A stretch of DNA of 64,000 bases, from positions 62,001 to 126,000 of the forward strand of contig CAMCXX010000001.1 of NCBI GenBank assembly GCA_945883755.1. Reading direction: 5' to 3'. Position numbers and translations under genes: made by a program. The stretch comes from Bifidobacterium breve. Its GTDB lineage: Bacteria > Actinomycetota > Actinomycetes > Nanopelagicales > Nanopelagicaceae. This document shows positions 37,008 to 47,512 of the stretch, piece by piece. Positions within the stretch are counted from its first letter, which is position 1. The number at the start of each line of letters is the position of its first letter. The notes under the pieces were generated by a model. It was not told the origin of the DNA, did no database searches, and saw nothing but the letters and a program-made list of their open reading frames with translations.

Positions 37008-37459
37008 GGCGATTTCAATCAAAAGGATCTTTAATTCCACTTTCATTTGGATTTTTTCTTATCTCCCTAACTTTAATCTTCATCTCTATTAACATCGGTT
37101 CTGCATACTCGACAAAGAGAGAGCTAATAAATGTTGGTGAGTCGGCGATTCAGCGCTCAGCTCATGAGATAGATAGAATCGCATACTATCTAGAGTTAAA
37201 TCGCTTTACTTTTGAAAAGCGAGTTCCAATTGACTGCAGTCAAGCCAAATCTGTATTTATGAAGTTGATATCAAACTCAACCGTCTCTGGTAAGGAGATA
37301 ACGGTTATTAACTTTGATTGCAATATCTTTGAAGTTAAAGCAGAGATCGCTATTACAGGTAAGCTTCCAATTGATATACCCTTTCAAGGTATGAGTAATC
37401 CGAAAACAATCGAAATAAGTGCAACAGTTGGCGCTAACTCGCCATATCAACTGCCTTAG
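36998..37459 (+). CDS. TadG-like pilus-assembly protein
   Basis: KGSLIPLSFGFFLISLTLIFISINIGSAYSTKRELINVGESAIQRSAHEID. Confidence 0.6.
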   Translation: MALRRFQSKGSLIPLSFGFFLISLTLIFISINIGSAYSTKRELINVGESAIQRSAHEIDRIAYYLELNRFTFEKRVPIDCSQAKSVFMKLISNSTVSGKEITVINFDCNIFEVKAEIAITGKLPIDIPFQGMSNPKTIEISATVGANSPYQLP

Positions 37460-37474
37460 CATTACTCTTTGCGA

Positions 37475-38581
37475 ATGGCCGCACGTGAATATGCAGATGA
37501 AATCGCAAAGATAAATATAACTTTGCAATCAATTGAACAGGTATTAAATCTACCTAAGTTAATTGAGTTAGCGGCAGATTTAGAGGCCCAAGCTAGTGTG
37601 CCAAATCTTTGGGATGATCCAGAAAAAGCCCAGGTAGTAACCTCTAAGTTATCAAGGGCGCAATCAACTATAAATAAAATTCAAGGTATCCGCACTCGAT
37701 TAGATGATCTACCGGTAATGATTGAACTAGCAGATGCCGAAGCAGATAAAGCGGCTGCGTATAAAGATATTGATTCAGAGTTAGATAACTTAACAAAAAC
37801 AATAAATGATTTAGAGGTTCAAACATTACTTAGCGGTGAATATGATGATCGTGATGCCTTAATGACTATCCGTTCAGAGGCTGGTGGTGTTGAAGCAGCT
37901 GATTGGGCAGAGATGTTGATGCGTATGTACTTAAGATTTTGTGAGCGCCATTCATATAAGACCGACGTTTTAGAAACCTCATATGCCGAAGAGGCGGGAA
38001 TTAAATCAACCACCTTTCGAATCTCAGCCCCGTATGCATATGGTCGCCTATCGGTAGAACAGGGAACTCACCGATTAGTTCGCATCTCACCATTTGATTC
38101 ACAATCTCGCCGGCACACATCATTTGCTGGTGTTGAAGTAGTTCCAGTTGTTGAACAGAGTGATCATATTGAGATTGATGAAAAGGATTTAAGAGTTGAT
38201 GTTTATCGCTCATCAGGTCCTGGTGGTCAAGGAGTTAACACAACAGATTCTGCAGTTCGAATCACACATCTACCTTCCGGCATAGTTGTCTCCTGCCAAA
38301 ATGAGCGTTCACAAATTCAAAACAAAGCAACCGCGATGGCAGTTTTGCAATCAAAGTTGTTAGAGAGGCGTCGCCAAGAAGAGCGAGCAAAGATGGATGC
38401 ATTAAAGGGTGATAACTCTGGTTCGTGGGGAAATCAAATGCGTTCATATGTTTTAGCGCCTTATCAAATGGTGAAAGATCTAAGAACTGATTTTGAAGTT
38501 GGAAATCCATCAGCGGTGCTAGATGGGGATCTTGATGGATTTATTGAAGCTGGAATCAAGTGGCGAAAAAGCCGCGATTAA
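37475..38581 (+). CDS. prfB: Peptide chain release factor 2
   Basis: [24 protein letters not shown]; no +1 frameshift site needed. Confidence 0.95.
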   Translation: MAAREYADEIAKINITLQSIEQVLNLPKLIELAADLEAQASVPNLWDDPEKAQVVTSKLSRAQSTINKIQGIRTRLDDLPVMIELADAEADKAAAYKDIDSELDNLTKTINDLEVQTLLSGEYDDRDALMTIRSEAGGVEAADWAEMLMRMYLRFCERHSYKTDVLETSYAEEAGIKSTTFRISAPYAYGRLSVEQGTHRLVRISPFDSQSRRHTSFAGVEVVPVVEQSDHIEIDEKDLRVDVYRSSGPGGQGVNTTDSAVRITHLPSGIVVSCQNERSQIQNKATAMAVLQSKLLERRRQEERAKMDALKGDNSGSWGNQMRSYVLAPYQMVKDLRTDFEVGNPSAVLDGDLDGFIEAGIKWRKSRD

Positions 38582-38755
38582 TTTCACATAATTAAATTCT
38601 CAGGCAAATCACGCATAAAATTCGCAGGTAAAACTCCTTAAATTATTTAAATTGCGTGTAAATCAGGAAATATACCCATTACTTATCTAAACTGGGGGCT
38701 TACCGAAATTAGGCTAACGATGGAAATTAGGCTAACTACCGAAAGGCTTAGTTAA

Positions 38756-39445
38756 GTGATTCGTTTTGAAAATGTGTCCAAGATGTATCCCAAGCAAGAG
38801 CGGGCTGCGCTGGATAGTGTCAATCTTGAAATTACCAAAGGTGAGTTTGCATTCCTAGTTGGTCAATCTGGCTCTGGTAAATCAACATTTTTAAGATTGG
38901 TGCTGCGAGAAGAGCGACCATCTGCTGGAACTATCCATGTAGCTGGCAAGGATTTAAATACCTTGAAAGACCATAAGATTCCTGATTTACGCCGCCAAGT
39001 TGGTACCGTCTTCCAAGATTTTCGGTTGTTACCAAATAAAACTGTTGCTGAAAATGTTGCCTTCACTTTGCATGTGCTGGGTTACTCATCCAAACAAATA
39101 AGTCGTGAGGTACCAGAGGTTTTAGAGTTAGTTGGACTTGAAGAGAAATCTGAACGAAAACCTGGTGAGTTATCGGGTGGTGAACAACAACGTGTAGCAA
39201 TTGCTCGGGCTTATGTATCAAGGCCAGCTATTTTGATTGCGGATGAGCCAACTGGAAATTTAGATCCAGCAACATCTGTCGGAATTATGAAGTTGCTAGA
39301 TCGCATTAATCGCGAAGGCACCACAGTCGTAATGGCAACCCATGATTCAGGAATTGTGGATCAGATGCGAAAGCGAGTAATTGAGTTAGATGGTGGCCAT
39401 GTAATCCGCGATCAAGCTCGTGGTGTTTACGGCTACACAGGTTAA
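38756..39445 (+). CDS. ftsE: Cell division ATP-binding protein FtsE
   Basis: GQSGSGKSTFLRLVL, GTVFQDFRLLPNKTVAENVAF, LSGGEQQRVAIARA. Confidence 0.95.
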   Translation: MIRFENVSKMYPKQERAALDSVNLEITKGEFAFLVGQSGSGKSTFLRLVLREERPSAGTIHVAGKDLNTLKDHKIPDLRRQVGTVFQDFRLLPNKTVAENVAFTLHVLGYSSKQISREVPEVLELVGLEEKSERKPGELSGGEQQRVAIARAYVSRPAILIADEPTGNLDPATSVGIMKLLDRINREGTTVVMATHDSGIVDQMRKRVIELDGGHVIRDQARGVYGYTG

Positions 39446-39484
39446 TTAACGGGAATTTAAAGACGAGACGGATAGGGTAGAAAC

Positions 39485-40387
39485 ATGAGAGCAAAGTTTG
39501 TTGCTAAAGAGGTCGGTATTGGCCTGCGCCGAAACCTAACTATGACCTTTGCGGTAATGATTACCGTAGCGATCTCACTGACCCTTCTTGGAATTGGTTT
39601 ATTGGCAAACTCACAGGTTAAAGTGATGAAGGATTATTGGTATGACAAGATTGAGGTTTCAATCTTTCTTTGCGGTTCACTTTCAGATTCACCATCCTGT
39701 TCTAATGGCGTAATTACACCGGAACAGAAAATTTCGATTCAACGTGATCTGCAAAATCTTCCGGTGGTTGATGAGGTTTTTTATGAGACCCAAGCTGAAG
39801 CATTTAATCGTTTTCAGGAACGTTTTGAAGGTTCTGCAATTGCCCAAAATGTAACACCAGATCAATTACCAGAATCATTCCGAGTTAAGTTAAAGGATCC
39901 AACCAAGTTTGCTGTTATTGATAGCGCCTTTAGTGGTCGACCAGGAGTTGATATCGTTCAAGATCAACGAGCAATTTTAGATAAGTTCTTTAAATTATTA
40001 GGAGTATTAAGAAATGGTGCTCTAGCGATTGGCTTAGCCTCTGTCTTAACCGCTGCCCTATTAATTAGCAACACCTTAAGAATTGCCGCATTCAATCGTC
40101 GCCGTGAAACCGGCGTAATGAAATTAGTTGGCGCATCCTCATTCTCAATTCAACTACCATTTTTGCTAGAAGGAATTTTCGCCGCTATTTCAGGCTGGGT
40201 AGTTGCTACTGGATTTTTAGCTGGCTTTAAATGGGTGGTTGATGAAAGAGTTGCACCATTACTTACCTTCACACAGTTCTTTACATGGACAGATGTCCTA
40301 AATGCATCACTGCTATTACTAGCAACTGGCTTAATTGTAAGTAGCGTTGCCTCTGTTGTTACATTGCGTAAGTACCTAAAGGTTTAA
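39485..40387 (+). CDS. ftsX: Cell division protein FtsX
   Basis: FtsX-type permease after ftsE; ETGVMKLVGASSFSIQLPFLLEG. Confidence 0.95.
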   Translation: MRAKFVAKEVGIGLRRNLTMTFAVMITVAISLTLLGIGLLANSQVKVMKDYWYDKIEVSIFLCGSLSDSPSCSNGVITPEQKISIQRDLQNLPVVDEVFYETQAEAFNRFQERFEGSAIAQNVTPDQLPESFRVKLKDPTKFAVIDSAFSGRPGVDIVQDQRAILDKFFKLLGVLRNGALAIGLASVLTAALLISNTLRIAAFNRRRETGVMKLVGASSFSIQLPFLLEGIFAAISGWVVATGFLAGFKWVVDERVAPLLTFTQFFTWTDVLNASLLLLATGLIVSSVASVVTLRKYLKV

Positions 40388-40414
40388 TTAGACCGATTTA
40401 GGTCGAGGCTGCCT

Positions 40415-40921
40415 ATGGTTAAAGAGTTAGGCAAAAAGATAATTGCCCAAAATAAGACCGCCCGCCATGAGTACTTTATTGAGGATGTCTATGAGTGCGG
40501 TTTGGTATTAACTGGTACAGAGGTTAAATCATTACGTGCTGGCCGTGCCTCATTAACTGATGGTTACGCCATGGCTCGAGATGGTGAAATCTGGGTAAGT
40601 GGAGTTCATATTCCCGAATACAACCAAGGTAGTTGGACCAACCACATGCCAAGACGTGAGCGAAAACTTTTGCTTCATAAAAGAGAGATTGCACAAATTA
40701 ATGGAGTTATCAAGGCTGGTGGATTAACCCTGATTCCGCTATCGCTTTACTTTAAAGATGGAAAAGCCAAGATTGAGATTGCCATCGCAAAGGGTAAGAA
40801 AGCACATGACAAACGAAATACCTTGATGGAGAAACAGGCTGAGCGTGAGGTTGCCCGTGAGGTTTCTAGAAGAAACTCTGGCAAGGGCGGTAAGCGAAGT
40901 AAAGATCAGGATTACGACTAG
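40415..40921 (+). CDS. smpB: SsrA-binding protein SmpB
   Basis: [40 protein letters not shown]. Confidence 0.97.
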   Translation: MVKELGKKIIAQNKTARHEYFIEDVYECGLVLTGTEVKSLRAGRASLTDGYAMARDGEIWVSGVHIPEYNQGSWTNHMPRRERKLLLHKREIAQINGVIKAGGLTLIPLSLYFKDGKAKIEIAIAKGKKAHDKRNTLMEKQAEREVAREVSRRNSGKGGKRSKDQDYD

Positions 40922-41020
40922 TAGTTTTATCAGGATTATCAGTTTTTGGAATAACCCTCTAAAATATGTGGTTCACTACAAATACAATTACATATCGAAA
41001 TAGTAAATCGCTTTAATCTT

Positions 41021-41389
41021 GGGGGTGATCGGTCTCGACTTTAGTCGTTACTTCAAGGGAAGCGGGCCGAGGAAGCCGTGATGATCTCGTTAACCACAAA
41101 AACATGGCAAAACATAAGCGCAAGTAAAACTGCCGCTGATTATCAACTAGCTGCCTAAGCTAGCTCTGATGTCCGTTACCCAGAGTTTGTTCTCGCCTCT
41201 GGATCTAACGTCGCTAGAGAACTTACCTCTAATCATGTTGCGGGGATTAATGGGGAAATAAAACTGTAACTGAGTTCGTAAACTACTTGTGCATGTGAGA
41301 GTTTGAACTGAGAAAACGATAATTGCACTACGCCCGTAGAAGACTTGGATGATAGCTAGAGGACCCGGGTTCAATTCCCGGCACCTCCA
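41021..41389 (+). ncRNA. ssrA: Transfer-messenger RNA
   Basis: 5' GGGGGTGATCGGTCTCGACTTTAGTCG and 3' GACCCGGGTTCAATTCCCGGCACCTCCA pair (7 bp acceptor); tag ORF 41120-41158 encodes ASKTAADYQLAA* after ATAAGC; downstream of smpB. Confidence 0.95.
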
Positions 41390-41390
41390 C

Positions 41391-41690
41391 TTATTTCTTA
41401 AAGACTCGATAGATTGCGATTAAAGCAAAGATAATTCCAATTCCGCCAAAGATTCTTCCTCCAAGTGAATTAACTTGAGTGAATATTTGCAGACCAATTA
41501 AAAATGAGATACCAGCAAGTGCCAGAGTCACAATTCTTTGCAGGGGTCTCGCAGTCAAATTTGACATCGCTCTAGTTTTGCGAAAAGTTAAGAGCACGGC
41601 AATTACACCACTAACCAACATTGTCATCATTAGCAATGAAACTAGCAGGGCAAGTGACTTCATAAGGTCCATAGTATGTTGCCTAGACAA
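41391..41690 (-). CDS. Hypothetical membrane protein
   Basis: 99 aa, 3 hydrophobic segments. Confidence 0.6.
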   Translation of the reverse strand: MSRQHTMDLMKSLALLVSLLMMTMLVSGVIAVLLTFRKTRAMSNLTARPLQRIVTLALAGISFLIGLQIFTQVNSLGGRIFGGIGIIFALIAIYRVFKK

Positions 41691-41703
41691 GTAATCAAAG
41701 GGT

Positions 41704-41750
41704 GGTCCTGCCGACCTGGTGATTAAGAGTAATCACTGGTCGGCAAGACC
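41704..41750. repeat. Long imperfect inverted repeat / hairpin (about 20 bp stem, 4 nt loop)
   Basis: GGTCCTGCCGACCTGGTGATTA-AGAG-TAATCACTGGTCGGCAAGACC. Confidence 0.9.
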
Positions 41751-41827
41751 CCCTTTTGCTTGAGTCTAGGACTATCTTTACCTAGTCGGCACTAACTTAA
41801 AGATATTTATAAAATAATAGTCTTCTG

Positions 41828-42316
41828 TTAATTATCAAAGGTCTCAGCTAAAGCATTTATAGAGATTACAACTTTTTTAAGGTCTAAATCACCAATCCAT
41901 AATTGCTTGATTTCTCCATCAATTGGAACTTGGAAACTAGTTCGAGCCCATTTGGTTTCACCTGGATTGAGCGTGGTCGAGATGTAATCAGTGGCATTAC
42001 TGTACTGGTCACTAGAATCAGCTTGATAAGTTCGAGAATCCACCCGTAAAAATACATCTCCATATATTTTTACAGGCTCATCTGAGTTGTTCGTCAAATC
42101 GTATGTCACATCACACATATATTTGGCAGGGTCAGTCCAAGGAACACATATTGTGCCTACATCCCGAAGCTTTCCGATTAATGATTGGTCTTGGATTGTT
42201 GATTGGTCTTTGACCTCATCAGAACTGTTTCTACCTGTATATGCATCATATCCGAGTAAAATAACGGCACCTAGTAAACCCCAGGCAATAGCTTGCTTTA
42301 TGTCTGCTGGACTCAT
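41828..42316 (-). CDS. Hypothetical TM-anchored extracytoplasmic protein
   Basis: N-terminal TM WGLLGAVILLGYDA then beta-rich domain with DUF4352-like pattern (weak). Confidence 0.55.
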   Translation of the reverse strand: MSPADIKQAIAWGLLGAVILLGYDAYTGRNSSDEVKDQSTIQDQSLIGKLRDVGTICVPWTDPAKYMCDVTYDLTNNSDEPVKIYGDVFLRVDSRTYQADSSDQYSNATDYISTTLNPGETKWARTSFQVPIDGEIKQLWIGDLDLKKVVISINALAETFDN

Positions 42317-42423
42317 TGTTTAAGTATGTCACCAAAAGCTTTCATACGATATGTCTGTCTTTGAATTGTTTAGGCTTCTGCCCCTAGCTATAAATAGCAA
42401 CACTTTTGGTAAAGCTCCCTAAC

Positions 42424-43503
42424 CTATTCTTCCCTCTGCCCACTCACATTTAACTCATCAGGAGTGTTATGCACACCTTTAATGTCACCAGTAGGACGAA
42501 CACCACTCAACTTATGTCCAGCACCATCTCGTTGCAACGGGCGAACCGCTTTGCTCCAATCAGGTGGCACCACACCCAGCACACCCTTTTGGAAATCATC
42601 AAATGCTTTTAAAACTTCAGCCTTTGTATTCATCACAAAGGGACCCATCCACGCAACGCTCTCTTTAATTGGCTGTCCACCCAAAATTAAAATATCCATC
42701 TGCGGAGCACGAGACTCTTGAACCGTATTAGCTGAAATAACAATGACATCACCATCGCGGTAGGTCACTAACTGTCCTGTTTTAATTGGATGCTTCTCAT
42801 CGCCAACTGTGCCATGACCATGCAAAACATAGGCAAGTGCGTTGTAATTTGGATTCCAAGGCAGACGAAGCTGCGCACCTGGTTGCAATGTTGCATGCAC
42901 AATTGTGATTGGAGTTTGGGTTGAGCCTGGACCCTTATGGCCAGCAACCTCTCCAGCAATTACTCGAAGTAATGCACCGCCATCAGCTGATGACAAAAGC
43001 GCAACATCTGAAGCACGTAAATCTTGATAAGCCGGTGGTGACCATTTCTTCTCAGCTGGCAGATTTACCCAAAGTTGGAAACCATGAAATAACCCACCAC
43101 TCATAACTAAATGCTCTGGTGGAGTTTCAATATGCAAAATTCCAGCACCTGCGGTCATCCATTGGGTATCGCCATCGGAAATTGTTCCGCCGCCACCATG
43201 ATTGTCGTAGTGATCAAAGATTCCATCAATAATGTAGGTAACTGTTTCAAAGCCACGATGTGGATGCCATGGTGTTCCCTTTGGTTCACCAGGTGCGTAC
43301 TCAACCTCACCCATTTGATCTAAGTGAATAAATGGATCTAAATCTGCTAAATCAACTCCGGCAAATGCGCGACGAACTGGAAAGCCTTCACCCTCATGTC
43401 CTTGAGGTGCGGTGGTAACAGATTTAACTCTGCGAGCAGAGGAAACAGGATCTGCAACAACGCGAGGCAGTACGGTGATATCGGCAACGGTTACTGCTGG
43501 CAT
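42424..43503 (-). CDS. Pirin family protein
   Basis: FIHLDQMGEVEYAPGEPKGTPWHPHRGFETVTYIIDG...DHYDNHGGGGTISDGDTQWMTAGAGILHIETP. Confidence 0.94.
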   Translation of the reverse strand: MPAVTVADITVLPRVVADPVSSARRVKSVTTAPQGHEGEGFPVRRAFAGVDLADLDPFIHLDQMGEVEYAPGEPKGTPWHPHRGFETVTYIIDGIFDHYDNHGGGGTISDGDTQWMTAGAGILHIETPPEHLVMSGGLFHGFQLWVNLPAEKKWSPPAYQDLRASDVALLSSADGGALLRVIAGEVAGHKGPGSTQTPITIVHATLQPGAQLRLPWNPNYNALAYVLHGHGTVGDEKHPIKTGQLVTYRDGDVIVISANTVQESRAPQMDILILGGQPIKESVAWMGPFVMNTKAEVLKAFDDFQKGVLGVVPPDWSKAVRPLQRDGAGHKLSGVRPTGDIKGVHNTPDELNVSGQREE

Positions 43504-43627
43504 CTGTTAACTCCTCGAGCTTCTTGGTTAATTGAAGATGTTGAACTTTCAATTACTTCAGAGTGTATAACAAAATTTATGTTATGGATATTCCAACCTT
43601 TATTTTTGTTGGAATCTAGATTGTGAA

Positions 43628-45013
43628 TTACAGCGCTTTAAGCGCGCTAACTACCTTAGTTAGCGAATCCTTCGCATCTCCAAATAAAAGAGTGGTCTTG
43701 GCATCATATAAAAGCTCATTCTCAATACCAGCAAAGCCTGGGCGCATCGAACGCTTTAGGAAAATTACATTGCCCGCCTTATCAACATCAAGAATTGGCA
43801 TGCCATAAATTGGGCAACCTGGAGTTGTCTTAGCTGCTGGGTTAACCACATCATTTGCACCAACTACTAGAACAACATCGGTTTGTGGGAAGGTTGGATT
43901 TATCTCCTCCATCTCAACTAATTGTTCATACGGCACATTTGCCTCAGCTAGCAACACATTCATATGTCCAGGCATACGACCGGCAACTGGGTGAATTCCA
44001 TAAGCCACATCAACACCCTTGCTTGATAAGAGATCGGCTAATTCGCGAACTGTGTGTTGGGCTTGAGCAACCGCTAAACCAAAACCTGGAACGATAACAA
44101 CACGTTGGGCGTAATTAAGCAAAATTGCAACATCATCAGGTGAACCAGATTTAACTGGGCGCGCCTCTGCTGCGTCAGAGCCAGCTGATGCCTTTGCGGT
44201 GAATGCACCGAATAATGTGCCGAACAATGATCTGCCCATAGCTTGTGCCATTAAGCGGGTTAAAATCGTGCCGGAAGCACCAACTAAGGTACCGGCGATA
44301 ATTAACATCGTATTTTCAAGTACATAACCACTTGCTGCAACGGTTAAACCGGTAAATGCATTTAATAGCGAGATAACAATCGGAACATCTGCGCCACCAA
44401 CTGGCAGTACAAATAAAATTCCAAATACTAAGGATAAAAGCGCATTAATCAACAGCGGAGATGTGCCGCCAGATGCAATTACCCAGCCACCAGTTGCTAG
44501 AACTGAGATGGCAGAGAGAGCGATTAATTGACGGCCAAATGGCAAAATTACTGGGCGAGTAGTCATCAACTCTTGTAACTTTAAGAAGGTAACAATTGAC
44601 CCAGAGAAAGATACCGATCCAACAATTACGGTAAAGACAGTTGCGACAACCTGCGCTGCGGTTGCACCTTCACCCAGCTTTAAATACTCAACAATTGCTA
44701 CAAGTGCGGCAGCGCCACCACCAACACCATTAAACAAAGCAACTAATTGCGGCATCTGAGTCATCTGCACCTTACGGGCAGCTGGCACACCAACCAAAAC
44801 ACCAAAGGCGATCGCGCCAAGGATTAATGGCTGGTTATTTAATGCTTTGCCATCATTTGCGTAGAAGAAGACAATAATTGTTGCAATAGTGGCACCAAGA
44901 GCACCAATTAGATTTCCACGTCTAGCTGATTTTGGTGAGGATAATCCTTTAAGGGCTAGGATAAAACAGATACCAGCAATTAAACCAATTAGATCATACA
45001 TATCGCGGCTCAT
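43628..45013 (-). CDS. pntB: NAD(P) transhydrogenase subunit beta
   Basis: VIVPGFGLAVAQAQHTVREL, YGIHPVAGRMPGHMNVLLAEANVPYE, VVGANDVVNPAA. Confidence 0.96.
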   Translation of the reverse strand: MSRDMYDLIGLIAGICFILALKGLSSPKSARRGNLIGALGATIATIIVFFYANDGKALNNQPLILGAIAFGVLVGVPAARKVQMTQMPQLVALFNGVGGGAAALVAIVEYLKLGEGATAAQVVATVFTVIVGSVSFSGSIVTFLKLQELMTTRPVILPFGRQLIALSAISVLATGGWVIASGGTSPLLINALLSLVFGILFVLPVGGADVPIVISLLNAFTGLTVAASGYVLENTMLIIAGTLVGASGTILTRLMAQAMGRSLFGTLFGAFTAKASAGSDAAEARPVKSGSPDDVAILLNYAQRVVIVPGFGLAVAQAQHTVRELADLLSSKGVDVAYGIHPVAGRMPGHMNVLLAEANVPYEQLVEMEEINPTFPQTDVVLVVGANDVVNPAAKTTPGCPIYGMPILDVDKAGNVIFLKRSMRPGFAGIENELLYDAKTTLLFGDAKDSLTKVVSALKAL

Positions 45014-45348
45014 TTATTTTGACCGCCCGCTTCATCACTTTGCTTCTTCTCTTTTGGCTTGCCCTTAAACATTTGTAACATTCGATCAGTTACTACAAAG
45101 CCACCAACCATATTTATCGTGGCCAGCACAATTGCAATAGTAGATAGCGTTAACTCTAAGGTTGTCTTTGAATGATCGGCGACAATAATTGCACCAACCA
45201 AAATAACACCATGAATCGCATTGGCACCGCTCATAAGTGGGGTGTGTAGGGTGGTTGAAACTTTAGATACAACCTCAAAGCCAACAAAGATAGATAGTAA
45301 AAATATTGCTAGTAAGGCTAATTCAGTGCTCATAATTTCAGTACTCAT
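45010..45348 (-). CDS. NAD(P) transhydrogenase alpha subunit, membrane part
   Basis: HTPLMSGANAIHGVILVGAI; VVTDRMLQMFK. Confidence 0.93.
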   Translation of the reverse strand: MSTEIMSTELALLAIFLLSIFVGFEVVSKVSTTLHTPLMSGANAIHGVILVGAIIVADHSKTTLELTLSTIAIVLATINMVGGFVVTDRMLQMFKGKPKEKKQSDEAGGQNK

Positions 45349-46472
45349 TACTTACTCCGCTCTCTCTTTGCACCAGCATGAGTTAGCGCAGCTGAATCAA
45401 TAATCTCATCGGCAAAATCAGGGGAGATCTCACCAGTTGGCTTACCATCAACTGTTTTACTCATTAACAAGAGCAGATTTACAACGTTGCGCGAGAACAA
45501 CATGGATGCGTGATACGGCAGTTGGCTTGGCACATCTTTACCGCCCCACATAGTTACTCCGGCACTTGTTGTAATTACCTGACCGGCGACACTGCCTTCA
45601 ACATTTCCACCGCTTTCAGATGCCAAATCAACAATGACTGATCCAGGTTTCATCTGGGCTGCCATTTGCGCAGTTACTAATTGTGGTGCAGTACGACCTG
45701 GAACAGCTGCAGTGGTAATTAAAACATCAGCTGCTGCAATATATGGTGTTAGTAATTCCCGTTGTTTAGCTGCGCGCTCCTCGGTCATCTCTCGGGCGTA
45801 GCCACCTGCACCTTCAAGTGCTTCTAACTCAAGTGTGATGAACTTTGCGCCCATGGATTTAACCTCATCAGCAGAGGCGGGGCGAACATCATATGCACTG
45901 ACGACTGCACCTAAACGTTTTGCAGTTGCAATCGCTTGTAAGCCAGCAACACCTGCACCTAACACAACTACCTTTGCCGGTGTAACTGTGCCAGCAGCGG
46001 TCATAAGTAATGGGAAAAACTTTGGTGATAATTCAGCAGCGACTAACGCAGCACGATAACCGGCACATAATGCTTGTGAGGTAAGTGCATCCATTGATTG
46101 AGCACGTGAAATACGTGGAACTGATTCCAGTGAAAAAGCGGTAACACCAGCGCTTGCAGCAGCGGTAATTGAATCGGCAGATCCAGATGGAGATAAAAAT
46201 GAGATTGTGATTGCGCCCTTTTTAAGTGAGCTCATTTGCGCTGGAGTTAATGGCTGAACAGATAAAACTACATCTGCATCCTTTAATACATCCCCTGATT
46301 TAATAACCGCACCAGCTGCTTCAAAATCTTTATCAGATGCTTGTGCAGTTAAGCCAGCGCCAGATTCAATAACTACTTCAAGTCCAGCCTTACTTAACTT
46401 TGAAATAATATCTGGAACTAGGGCAACCCGCTTTTCGCCATCTTTAATCTCTTTAGGAACGGCTACTCGCAT
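45348..46472 (-). CDS. NAD(P) transhydrogenase alpha subunit, NAD-binding part
   Basis: MRVAVPKEIKDGEKRVALVPD; VLGAGVAGLQAIATAKRLGAVVSAYDVR. Confidence 0.94.
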   Translation of the reverse strand: MRVAVPKEIKDGEKRVALVPDIISKLSKAGLEVVIESGAGLTAQASDKDFEAAGAVIKSGDVLKDADVVLSVQPLTPAQMSSLKKGAITISFLSPSGSADSITAAASAGVTAFSLESVPRISRAQSMDALTSQALCAGYRAALVAAELSPKFFPLLMTAAGTVTPAKVVVLGAGVAGLQAIATAKRLGAVVSAYDVRPASADEVKSMGAKFITLELEALEGAGGYAREMTEERAAKQRELLTPYIAAADVLITTAAVPGRTAPQLVTAQMAAQMKPGSVIVDLASESGGNVEGSVAGQVITTSAGVTMWGGKDVPSQLPYHASMLFSRNVVNLLLLMSKTVDGKPTGEISPDFADEIIDSAALTHAGAKRERSK

Positions 46473-46527
46473 TGGGTAAATCTACCCTCAATTTAATTCT
46501 TACTTAACTTATTACGGTGCTAGACCG

Positions 46528-47466
46528 TTAATTTCCGCTCAGATCACCACGTGTTAGATGAAATAGCAGGGCTTGAATGGTGGTTCGTCGGTGGAATGCT
46601 TGTCGCCAGACTACCGATTTAGTGCTATCAATTACATCAGCACTTACTTCTTCACCTCTGTGTGCTGGCAGGCAGTGCATAAATATTGAATCTTTAGCGG
46701 TGAGCTTCATTAACTTATCTGTAACTGCAAATGGTGAAAGTGCTTCAAACTTTTCACTGCGATCAGATTCCGAATCTCCCATTGACATCCAAACATCGGT
46801 GTATAAAACGCTAGCGTCCTTGGCTGCTGCAACTGGATCATTACTGATCTCAATTGTGCCACCAGAGTTTTTAGCAAGTGATTGCGCCTGCTTTACTATC
46901 TCTGGCTTAGGTGACCATTTACCTGATGGTGTTGCAACAACAACATTTGCACCCATAGTTGCACCCATAATCAGCCAAGCATTAGCCATATTGTTGCCAT
47001 CACCTAAGTAAACAAATTTTCGGCCGGCAATATTTTTACCAAAGTTTTCTCGAATAGTTATCCAATCTGCAAGTAATTGAGTTGGATGATCATCATCAGT
47101 TAGTGCGTTAATAACTGGAATAGATGCAAACTTTCCTAGCTCATCAACATCAGATTGAGCAAAGGTGCGGACTATTAAGGCATCACAAAAGCCAGAGATA
47201 ATCTTTGCGGTATCAGCGATGGTTTCACCACGACCAATTTGAAGATCATCACCTCGCAAAAAAATTGGTGAGCCACCTAAGTGCGCAACTGCGGTCTCTG
47301 AGGCTAATCTGGTTCGAGTTGATGATTTGGTCATATAGACCGCAACAGTTTTTTTAGCCAGATGTTTCTTGGCAGACAATGGCTTCTCAGCAAACTTTGT
47401 AGCAGATTTGAGCAGCAACTCAATATCAGCCCTGGATAGATCGCTGGTGCGAAGTAGATCCTTCAT
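46528..47466 (-). CDS. argF: Ornithine carbamoyltransferase
   Basis: STRTRLASETA, HPTQLLADW, HCLPAHRGEEV. Confidence 0.95.
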   Translation of the reverse strand: MKDLLRTSDLSRADIELLLKSATKFAEKPLSAKKHLAKKTVAVYMTKSSTRTRLASETAVAHLGGSPIFLRGDDLQIGRGETIADTAKIISGFCDALIVRTFAQSDVDELGKFASIPVINALTDDDHPTQLLADWITIRENFGKNIAGRKFVYLGDGNNMANAWLIMGATMGANVVVATPSGKWSPKPEIVKQAQSLAKNSGGTIEISNDPVAAAKDASVLYTDVWMSMGDSESDRSEKFEALSPFAVTDKLMKLTAKDSIFMHCLPAHRGEEVSADVIDSTKSVVWRQAFHRRTTIQALLFHLTRGDLSGN

Positions 47467-47512
47467 GAGCAGAGCCTAATCGCAAGCGCCTTGATCAGGA
47501 TAATATTTACGC

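Noticed and set aside
37469-37620. Programmed +1 frameshift in prfB
   Set aside because: Single continuous frame from ATG 37475; no internal in-frame UGA or CUUUGA site
41105-41128. Alternative tmRNA resume codon at GCAAAACAT (41107)
   Set aside because: This frame gives AKHKRK* and stops; only GCA at 41120 leads in frame to YQLAA*
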